From NCBI GenBank assembly GCA_000435275.1, contig FR883855.1, positions 1-9,141 on the forward strand: a stretch of 9,141 nt of DNA, given 5' to 3'. Shown piece by piece: positions 1 through 5,551 of this stretch; the stretch's first letter is position 1, and every line of letters starts with the position of its first letter. Origin of the DNA: Clostridium sp. CAG:557. GTDB taxonomy: Bacteria; Bacillota; Clostridia; Oscillospirales; Acutalibacteraceae. The position numbers were made by a program, and so were the translations under genes. Below the pieces are notes generated by a model. The model had not been told where the DNA came from. It saw nothing but the letters and a program-made list of their open reading frames with translations, and did not search any database.

Positions 1-30
1 TACATTGTGCCTTGTACATTGTACATTATT

Positions 31-342
31 TTAAACCTGCCAATCTTTATCAAGCTGTAAAAGCCGATTAACCGTACTCCAAACTTGCTCTGACGCTTGC
101 ACATTATCGCCCCAAAAACCGGATGTGCTTCCGTCACGGCTCTCGTAAAAGTGTGTTGCCAGCATTATAACAGCCTGTTCTGTTGTCTGCGACATTTCAT
201 TGTTTAAATAATAACCACTATTCATTTTCTGATAGCTTTCTGCATAACATATGGCAGCATTAATGTAACCCCTTATAAGTTCATCATCTTCGTTATGATA
301 AAGAATTAAATTTGCTTTCACTTTATCGAGCAAGTCATTCAT
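31..342 (-). CDS. Phage gp6-like head-tail connector protein
   Basis: This 103-residue protein resembles the short DNA-packaging/head-tail connector proteins of the HK97 gp6 family. Those form a ring beneath the portal and join the filled head to the tail. The supporting signs are its length, a mostly helical sequence starting MNDLLDKVKANL, the acidic D-D-E-L-I-R-G-Y-I-N-A-A segment typical of the family's first helices, and the A-V-I-M-L-A-T-H-F-Y-E-S-R core near residues 57-69. It is the last gene seen in the head operon and starts 18 bp after the stop of the head-fiber-like gene. On the minus strand a GGGAGAG ribosome site lies at 351-358, a normal distance before the ATG at 342. The family call rests on pattern and gene order. 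Expected next genes (head closure, tail completion) would lie left of the window. Confidence 0.8.
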   Translation of the reverse strand: MNDLLDKVKANLILYHNEDDELIRGYINAAICYAESYQKMNSGYYLNNEMSQTTEQAVIMLATHFYESRDGSTSGFWGDNVQASEQVWSTVNRLLQLDKDWQV

Positions 343-360
343 ATAAATCGACTCTCCCGC

Positions 361-591
361 TTAAATACTGTTTTGCTTCATTAGACCGGCTTCTTTTAGT
401 TTCAAAAGCAACGCATTAAAGTCCGATTTCAGCTCTGCAATCGTCGATGCTGTACTTTCATCTTGATTTTCCGCTTGTGTAAATGTTGATTCAAGTCCTA
501 AGACTTTGCCTCCTTCAGCTATTTCCAGTGTACCACCTATAACTGTTTTTTCTCCGCCTTGTTCTGTGTAATTTTTACAGTTGTATGACAT
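361..591 (-). CDS. Small head-fiber-like phage protein
   Basis: This 76-residue protein matches my recollection of the short 'head fiber' proteins found beside the capsid gene in Firmicutes siphophages. Their N-termini read like Y-N-x-K-N-Y-T-E-Q-G-G-E-K-T-V-I-G-G and their C-terminal helix like D-F-N-A-L-L-x-K-L-K-E-A-G-L-M. Both are seen here, at residues 3-20 and about 58-71. The first half looks like a small beta structure and the second half like a helix suited to trimer formation, so surface decoration of the capsid is plausible. A strong AAAGGAGA ribosome site precedes the ATG at 591. It lies between the major capsid and connector genes, about 42 bp after the capsid stop. The function is inferred from family resemblance; a capsid cement or fiber role has not been shown for this protein. 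Confidence 0.7.
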   Translation of the reverse strand: MSYNCKNYTEQGGEKTVIGGTLEIAEGGKVLGLESTFTQAENQDESTASTIAELKSDFNALLLKLKEAGLMKQNSI

Positions 592-614
592 ATAAAATCT
601 CCTTTCAGTTAATT

Positions 615-632
615 CAATGTACGTTTACATTG
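615..632. repeat. Short perfect hairpin between capsid and head-fiber genes
   Basis: CAATGTA (615-621) and TACATTG (626-632) are perfect inverted repeats around a 4-base loop. They sit just after the capsid stop codon in the 42-bp gap. There is no T-run, so an intrinsic terminator is unlikely; a processing or mRNA-stability hairpin is possible. The same TACATTG word recurs at 1-7 and 16-22. Confidence 0.5.
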
Positions 633-633
633 C

Positions 634-1830
634 CTAAGCTTTTTGCTGCAAATATTTCACTGCCTCAGGTAATATGAGCTTACCGTCTAATCGTTGAGTC
701 GCCACAAATCCAATCTGCCCGGTTACTGCAAATAGCTCGTTTAAACGCTTGAAACTCCTGCCTTGACGATCCGCAATCCAGTAATATTTAAAGTCGCCAA
801 AGGCAACTGTTTTGTTCCCCGCAGAGATTTCCGGCATATATGCTGATGTCAAAACTGGACGGTTTAAAATAGTATCCGGCGTTCCCGCAACCATTGACGG
901 TTGCCAGATATACTGCCCGGCTCCATCTTTTAATTTTCTGATAGCTTTAACTGTGGAGTCATTCATTAAAAACGTTGCGTTTTTGCGGTACGGAGACTTT
1001 AAACTGTAAAATAAGTCCATGATCTCATCAAATGAAATTGCTGCTGCTCCAGAAGTAGTTTTTCCAAGCTGACCTCCTCCTGTTGCATCTAAAATTCCTG
1101 TTGGTTTTCCTGTTCCGTCTCCTACAAAAAGGGCTTCTTCCTCTTTTGTACCAATGCGTCTGCCGAATTCTTTTGCAACATAACTCTCAAGGTCAAAAGC
1201 GCTGTCATTCAATAACTCTTCACTAATTTTTATCATTGTTGCCAGCTTGTATGCGCTCAGCGTTACCTGTTTAAAGCTATCATCACTTTCTGGAATTGCC
1301 CCCTCTTCATCAACCCATGAAGCATCGCCTTTCGTTGCTACAACTGGAATTTTACGGTCTCCACTGGACGTTTGAATTGTGTTTGCAAGCCCCCTGAAAA
1401 TGTCTTCTTCCTCTAAAGCTTCAACCAAAGTATGTTCGAATTCATCAGGCGTTAAATAGCCTCCTTCGGCGTCACTGCCTATTTGAAGGGCATTCTTTAC
1501 CTCAAGCCCAGCTTTATTTCTCATTACTTGCCAAAACGCATTTTTATACTCATTGCTAGCTCTACCTGTTTTTCGCGATCTTTCATCAGCTTGAGGTTTT
1601 TCTAAAAGAGGCGCACTTGTTGCCTTAGACAGCTCTAAATCAATTGCAGCCTGCTTTTCTAGCCTATCGATTTCTTTCCCAAGATTTACAACCTCTGTTT
1701 CCATTTTTTCGTATGTAGAATTATCTTCAGCTGAAACCAGCCCATTTTCACCTCGTCTGCTATCCAAAAAATTCTTTGCAGTTTCCCATGCTTTTGCACG
1801 TTTCTCACGCAATTCAAGTATTTTATTCAT
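634..1830 (-). CDS. HK97-fold major capsid protein
   Basis: This 398-residue protein is the main shell subunit. Residues 1 to about 75 are charged and helical (N-K-I-L-E-L-R-E-K-R-A-K onward), matching the N-terminal delta/scaffold domain that the prohead protease removes in HK97-type phages. The mature part probably begins near residues 85-110. It contains the usual G-G-Y-L-T-P-D-E segment (residues 123-130), the G-D-G-T-G-K-P-T-G-I-L loop, an L-M-N-D-S-T segment, and a C-terminal T-Q-R-L-D-G-K-L stretch. The length fits gp5-like proteins with a fused delta domain. An AAAGGAGA ribosome site stands about 9 bases before the ATG at 1830, which supports that start. It follows the protease gene after a 23-bp gap, the standard order portal-protease-capsid. 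No damage is visible. Confidence 0.95.
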   Translation of the reverse strand: MNKILELREKRAKAWETAKNFLDSRRGENGLVSAEDNSTYEKMETEVVNLGKEIDRLEKQAAIDLELSKATSAPLLEKPQADERSRKTGRASNEYKNAFWQVMRNKAGLEVKNALQIGSDAEGGYLTPDEFEHTLVEALEEEDIFRGLANTIQTSSGDRKIPVVATKGDASWVDEEGAIPESDDSFKQVTLSAYKLATMIKISEELLNDSAFDLESYVAKEFGRRIGTKEEEALFVGDGTGKPTGILDATGGGQLGKTTSGAAAISFDEIMDLFYSLKSPYRKNATFLMNDSTVKAIRKLKDGAGQYIWQPSMVAGTPDTILNRPVLTSAYMPEISAGNKTVAFGDFKYYWIADRQGRSFKRLNELFAVTGQIGFVATQRLDGKLILPEAVKYLQQKA

Positions 1831-1853
1831 AATCTGTTCTCTCCTTTATAAAT

Positions 1854-2567
1854 TTAATGATTCAATAAAGAAAGCCGCTTTTGCAGCGACTCTAATGTTA
1901 TTTTTGATTCTATTTTTGAAATTTTATTTATAATTTTTCTATCAAATACTGCCTGACTAAATAGCTGTCCTTGCGATATTTCGTAATCAGAATTATTATT
2001 TGCATACAAAATTTCGTCTGCAAATCCCAACTCTACGGCTTTTTGCGCGTTCATCCAGGTTTCTGCGTCCATCAAACGCGATATTTTGGCTCGTGAAAGT
2101 CCTGTTTTTATCTCATAGGCATTTATGATAGACTCTTTGACTTCACTAAGCATCGATATTGCTTTTTGCATATCGTCAGTGTCTCCAAATGCTCCTGTCA
2201 TAGGATTATAAATCATCATGGAACTTACCGGAGATATTAAAATCTGTGTGCCTGCCATGGCTACTACTGACGCTGCCGAAGCTGCAATTCCATCTATCTT
2301 GACGGTCACATTGCCTTTGTATTCCATCAGCATATTGTAAATTTGCGCCGCTGCAATCACATCTCCGCCAACACTATTTATAAATACCGTAATATCGCCA
2401 CTTCCGGACATTAGTTCAGCTTTAAATTGTTTAGGTGTTATCTCATCGTCCACCCAGCTATTCTCAGCTATGGTACCTTCAATACGAAGAATACGCTCGT
2501 TATTTTCATCACTCGTCCAGTTCCACCAGCGAGCTGTTCTCTTCGGACTGTTTGTTATTTTCTCCAT
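1854..2567 (-). CDS. ClpP-like prohead maturation protease (Tyr at catalytic His site)
   Basis: This is an S14/ClpP-fold phage protease that would cleave the capsid delta domain during head maturation. I choose the ATG at 2567, giving 237 residues, because a strong AAAGGAGG site (2577-2584) stands 9 bases upstream. A longer open frame to 2627 has no such site for its start. The start overlaps the last 59 bases of the portal gene in another frame. Visible motifs are I-N-S-V-G-G-D-V (residues 64-70 region), the nucleophile segment G-I-A-A-S-A-A-S with Ser97, and M-D-A-E-T-W-M near Asp167. The segment usually read as M-I-H-x-P in ClpP is M-I-Y-N-P here, with Tyr120 encoded by TAT at 2208-2210. 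The canonical catalytic His is therefore absent by sequence. The protein may be inactive, or may use another residue. The family call is firm; its activity is open. Confidence 0.92.
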   Translation of the reverse strand: MEKITNSPKRTARWWNWTSDENNERILRIEGTIAENSWVDDEITPKQFKAELMSGSGDITVFINSVGGDVIAAAQIYNMLMEYKGNVTVKIDGIAASAASVVAMAGTQILISPVSSMMIYNPMTGAFGDTDDMQKAISMLSEVKESIINAYEIKTGLSRAKISRLMDAETWMNAQKAVELGFADEILYANNNSDYEISQGQLFSQAVFDRKIINKISKIESKITLESLQKRLSLLNH

Positions 2568-3702
2568 CGATATCATCCTCCTTTGTCTCAGTTTCTTTAG
2601 ACTCAGAGCGCATAAATCCTCCTGCATCCTCTAATTTTGTCATTGCTCCGTTAATCAAGTACAAGTTACCACCAAGTTCGTCCGGGATTAAATCCATATT
2701 TTCAAGTTCTCTTATGTCATTAGCACTCATCCAGCCATTTTGTCTTGCTGTTGCATAACCATTCATACGGCTTTCATAGTCGCCACGCAGCAACCCGTCA
2801 ACATTGAATTTTACAAAATATTCTCGCTTTTCGCTTTCTAAAAACAGTGACCTCTGAATCGACTGTTCCCACCGCGTAACCCAAGGGTTGAGGGTATATT
2901 TTACAAATTCAAGTGATTGCTGTTCAATATTTGAAAAACTAGATTTCTCTAAGTCTCCGACCATATGCGGCGGAATTCTAAAGATCCTTGCAATCTCATC
3001 TATTTGAAATTTTCTTGTCTCTAAAAACTGAGCTTCATTGGGTGAGATTGCAATTGGTTTAAACGTAAGTCCCTCCTCCAGGACAGCCACTCGATGGGAA
3101 TTTCCGCTGCCTTGAAACAGAGAATTCCAGCTTTCACGGAGTTTATCTGGATTTTTAATTATTGACGGATGTTCCAAAACTCCACTAGGTGACGCTCCAT
3201 TTTCAAAAAATTTAGCACCATATTCTTCACAGGCAAGTGCCATTCCTACGGCATTTTTAGCCATTGAAATAGGGGAATATCCAACCAAACCATCGAATCC
3301 TAGACCAGGAATATGCAAGACATCCTCTTTTCTTAAATACACTTGCCCTTGCGCTTTGAGCGTAGAATTATCGCTGTCATTGACCATGTATGTGTAATAA
3401 ATTTCACCGTTTGATGCTCTATCGACTGTCATACGGTTTGGCATTAACGGGTAAAGTGCTAATATTTCGCCCTTGCCGTTACGAATAATTTGAGCGTAGG
3501 CGTTGCCCCACAACAAAAGATGACTCATCATTGTCTCCCTGAACACAAATGAAGTCATCTCTGGATTTGGCTCATCATGCAAAAGGCGATAGAGCGGGTG
3601 ATTTATGGCTTTTTCTTTTGCACTGTCTTTTCTATATTTATATGTATGAAGTGGCAAGCCGGCGATCGCTTCGGATAAAATCCGAACACATGCATAAATA
3701 GA
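2509..3702 (-). CDS. Phage portal protein, N-terminus missing
   Basis: This is the HK97-type portal, the dodecameric ring at the head vertex through which DNA passes. Conserved blocks include H-P-L-Y-R-L-L-H-D-E-P-N, W-G-N-A-Y-A-Q-I, G-Y-S-P-I-S-M-A-K-N-A, F-F-E-N-G-A-S-P-S-G-V-L, and R-I-P-P-H-M-V-G-D. The frame stays open upstream of the TTG at 3657. There it reads I-Y-A-C-V-R-I-L-S-E-A-I-A-G-L-P-L-H-T-Y, the conserved segment normally found some 40-60 residues into the protein. The frame meets a stop at 3703-3705, and the homology ends near 3697. The gene is therefore cut at its 5' end, and the TTG at 3657 is not its real start. The C-terminal tail is acidic and overlaps the protease start. 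Without its N-terminus and ribosome site this copy should not be expressed normally from this locus. Confidence 0.93.
   Translation of the reverse strand, partial: SIYACVRILSEAIAGLPLHTYKYRKDSAKEKAINHPLYRLLHDEPNPEMTSFVFRETMMSHLLLWGNAYAQIIRNGKGEILALYPLMPNRMTVDRASNGEIYYTYMVNDSDNSTLKAQGQVYLRKEDVLHIPGLGFDGLVGYSPISMAKNAVGMALACEEYGAKFFENGASPSGVLEHPSIIKNPDKLRESWNSLFQGSGNSHRVAVLEEGLTFKPIAISPNEAQFLETRKFQIDEIARIFRIPPHMVGDLEKSSFSNIEQQSLEFVKYTLNPWVTRWEQSIQRSLFLESEKREYFVKFNVDGLLRGDYESRMNGYATARQNGWMSANDIRELENMDLIPDELGGNLYLINGAMTKLEDAGGFMRSESKETETKEDDIDGENNKQSEENSSLVELDE
3694..3702. other. Recombination or assembly junction between phage and RiPP-type blocks
   Basis: On the minus strand, portal homology (I-Y-A-C-V-R) runs up to about 3697-3699. 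On the plus strand, SPASM maturase homology (I-D-Q-D-K-L) begins at 3698. Each frame hits a stop just beyond (minus 3703-3705; plus 3695-3697). Two divergent genes have therefore each lost their 5' end within a few bases of each other. Base composition and gene direction also change here. A 7-bp-stem hairpin (TTCGGAT, AAA loop, ATCCGAA; about 3670-3686) lies just inside the phage side. Confidence 0.85.
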
Positions 3703-3919
3703 TCAAGATAAATTGAATATGTGGATGGACAGATCTCCTTTCCACATGGAAAAATGTAAAGATTGCAAATTTATATTACTGTGCGGTGGCGGATGTCCGG
3801 CTGAATCTCTCGAAAAAGCTGGAAATATTAATTGTCCTTCTTGTAATGGTATTGAGCAAACGTTGAAGGTATACGTTAGCCACATAAAAGACAAGTTAAT
3901 GAGCGATGCTAATTGCTAA
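3698..3919 (+). pseudogene. Radical SAM/SPASM maturase, C-terminal remnant (copy 1)
   Basis: About 73 codons remain of a peptide-modifying radical SAM protein. The frame opens at 3698, just after an in-frame TAA, and reads I-D-Q-D-K-L-N-M-W. This aligns with I-D-K-D-K-L-S-E-W in copy 2 and with the D-N-T-K-L-N-M-W stretch in copy 3. The SPASM cluster-binding pattern C-x2-C-x5-C-x3-C is present (first Cys codon 3755-3757, last 3794-3796), followed by N-I-N-C-x-x-C. The radical SAM core and the first SPASM cysteines are missing, so it cannot act as an enzyme. A TTG at 3713 could nominally start translation but is an internal Leu codon in the paralogues and has no ribosome site. Copy 2 follows after 24 bp, so this is the end of an earlier gene in the same operon. 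It was cut by the junction at about 3698. Confidence 0.88.
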
Positions 3920-3943
3920 ATTGAAAGAACTCGAGGATGTTTT

Positions 3944-5338
3944 ATGGCGTATTTCACTAAGTATTTTTGTTCATATCGATTAGATAAAAAACATGTGCTA
4001 ATTTTAAATACTCTGACAAATGCTATTGATGTTGTTGACAATGAAACTTTCAAAAACATAAAAAATATAAAAGACACAAAATCTTCAGTCATAGAGCCTA
4101 AGCTGCTTAAGTTTTTAGAGAAACGCGGCTACGTTTTTAAAAGAAAAACAGATGAGGAAAACCTTTTAAAAAAGTTTCAGAGCATACGGGAGAAAATTAT
4201 GCATGAAGCCGTTAATGTAAATTATTGGACAATATGCACATCTATGGAATGTAACTTAAGACGTACTTATTGTTATGAAAACCATACTCAACATAGCAAT
4301 CCGGCTAAAATATCTAATTTACAGTTAAAAACCATTTTTAATTATATCACCCATTCGAAAAATTCTAATAAAAATAATTTTTCTAAGAATTGTTATATAG
4401 CAATTTATGGAGGAGAACCACTATTAAAGACAAACTACGGTATAGTTAAAGAGATATTAAAGTTTTCTCAAAGGATCGATTATCCTTTACATATCACCAC
4501 AAATGGAACGACTGTAGATAGTGACTATTTAAATTTGCTTTCACAATATAGAGACATTTTACATATGCAAATAACTTTAGATGGCGATAAATTTATTCAT
4601 GATCAAAAAAGAATCTATTGTAATGGTAGAGGAACATTTGATGTAATCTGCAAAACTATAGATAAAATTTTAAATTCAAAAATACAACTGAATGTTAGGA
4701 TAAATGTTGATAAAGCAAATATCCAAAATTTGGGTTCTTTAAAAAAGTGTTTCGATACACGAGGTTGGAGCAAAAATCCTTTATTTCATGTGTATGCAGC
4801 TCCAATAAGATACTATCAAAAAAATGGGCCTGAAATAAGCGATTCGAAAATGTTGGATATTTTAATAAGAAACAATTGGTATAACGATTCTTTTATAAAA
4901 AGGTTGGATTCATCGGTCTTTGATAGCTTGTTCAATTTTTTTGACGATAACGTCCCTAATTCTTCAGTGAAACTATGGAATATATCATATTGTGCTGCGT
5001 CTTACGGTTCTCACTATTGCTTTGTGCCTAACGGAATTATTACTACCTGCATAAGAGCCGCAGGCAACAAAAGATATATGATAGGAAGTTTTGATGAAAA
5101 TAATGTAACAATTGACAAGGATAAACTAAGCGAATGGAAAAATAGAAGCCCTTTTGAAATAGAAAAATGTAAAGATTGTAAATTTATTTTGTTATGTGGT
5201 GGAGGATGTGCAAAATGTGCCATTACAACTCATGGTAACATTAATTGTGGTATATGCAATGATATCGAGAAAACGTTAGAGATTTACGTTAAACACAACA
5301 AAAATAGGTTTTTGTCGCAAAGCATCCTACATAAATGA
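3944..5338 (+). CDS. Radical SAM/SPASM peptide maturase with broken iron-sulfur motif (copy 2)
   Basis: This 464-residue protein belongs to the SPASM-type radical SAM family that modifies ribosomal peptides, for example by thioether or carbon cross-links. Residues 1-95 form an N-terminal region with a hydrophobic V-L-I-L-N-T-L-T-N-A-I-D-V-V-D segment, possibly a peptide-recognition domain. The core has G-G-E-P-L-L, I-T-T-N-G-T, Q-I-T-L-D-G-D and R-I-N-V-D-K motifs. SPASM cysteines are complete: C350-x13-G-x4-C369, then C409, C412, C418, C422 and C435/C438. The CX3CX2C motif that holds the SAM-binding 4Fe-4S cluster reads C103-N-L-R-R107-T-Y-C110, so the middle Cys is Arg (CGT at 4262-4264). 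Classic radical SAM chemistry should fail. The start is supported by GAGGA at 3933-3937. It may be a decaying duplicate or a non-catalytic partner of copy 3. Confidence 0.9.
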   Translation: MAYFTKYFCSYRLDKKHVLILNTLTNAIDVVDNETFKNIKNIKDTKSSVIEPKLLKFLEKRGYVFKRKTDEENLLKKFQSIREKIMHEAVNVNYWTICTSMECNLRRTYCYENHTQHSNPAKISNLQLKTIFNYITHSKNSNKNNFSKNCYIAIYGGEPLLKTNYGIVKEILKFSQRIDYPLHITTNGTTVDSDYLNLLSQYRDILHMQITLDGDKFIHDQKRIYCNGRGTFDVICKTIDKILNSKIQLNVRINVDKANIQNLGSLKKCFDTRGWSKNPLFHVYAAPIRYYQKNGPEISDSKMLDILIRNNWYNDSFIKRLDSSVFDSLFNFFDDNVPNSSVKLWNISYCAASYGSHYCFVPNGIITTCIRAAGNKRYMIGSFDENNVTIDKDKLSEWKNRSPFEIEKCKDCKFILLCGGGCAKCAITTHGNINCGICNDIEKTLEIYVKHNKNRFLSQSILHK

Positions 5339-5551
5339 AGTGTTTAAAGTTGTTGATACGAATTTTGAATCAACAATTTTAAACGTGTTGATTGAGCTAT
5401 TCGAATAAGCTTGCAAATAAACGTAGACTTATTTTAGATTAAACCTAACTTGGTATTTTAACACGTTTTTATTCCTGAAAATTCTTTTTATTAAATAATA
5501 CTTATAAAAAATAGCTAAAACAGATACGTTTACGTTACACATGTTAAAATA
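5339..5551. other. AT-rich spacer between maturase copies 2 and 3
   Basis: This 213-bp gap is the only sizeable non-coding stretch in block 2. It holds a large inverted repeat (listed separately). It also has a second, distant inverted pair, AAACGTGTT (5381-5389) with AACACGTTT (5460-5468). A possible weak promoter is TTGCAA at 5411-5416 with TAGATT at 5435-5440 (18-bp spacing). I found no convincing precursor peptide on either strand. The open stretches are 7, 11 and 15 codons on the plus strand and about 37 on the minus strand, none with a ribosome site. Confidence 0.6.
5342..5384. repeat. Long inverted repeat / hairpin after copy 2
   Basis: The left arm gtttaaagttgttgat (5342-5357) and right arm atcaacaattttaaac (5369-5384) are complementary over 16 positions. 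The single exception can form a G-U pair in RNA. The loop is 11 bases. It begins 3 bases after the copy 2 stop codon, where a terminator would sit, but no T-run follows the right arm. It could be a Rho-independent-like attenuator, an mRNA end-protecting hairpin, or an operator for a dimeric regulator of the downstream genes. Confidence 0.7.

Noticed and set aside
2435..2758. Plus-strand ORF of 107 codons across the protease-portal overlap
   Set aside because: It is antisense to two well-supported phage genes, low in complexity (Ser-rich) and has no recognisable domain.
3640..3720. Phage attachment site at the block junction
   Set aside because: No repeated core, tRNA end or integrase is seen, and the breakpoint lies inside the portal gene rather than at a phage end.
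3713..3919. The 68-residue Cys-rich ORF as an independent small protein or RiPP precursor
   Set aside because: It aligns residue for residue with the C-terminal SPASM segment of copies 2 and 3, and the alignment continues upstream of its TTG to 3698, so it is a gene remnant.
5014..5223. Minus-strand ORFs opposite the SPASM regions (also 3703-3894 and 6574-6825), which resemble one another
   Set aside because: Their mutual similarity simply mirrors the paralogous coding strands; they are antisense shadows.
5335..5382. A 15-codon ORF (MKCLKLLIRILNQQF) whose ATG overlaps the copy 2 stop as ATGA, considered as a precursor or leader peptide
   Set aside because: No ribosome site precedes it, and its codons lie largely within the inverted repeat arms, which explains the sequence. 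It lacks the length and composition of a usual precursor.
5427..5542. Minus-strand ORF of about 37 codons starting MCNVNVSV in the spacer, considered as a small peptide gene
   Set aside because: No ribosome site, composition of random AT-rich DNA, and orientation opposite to the cassette.
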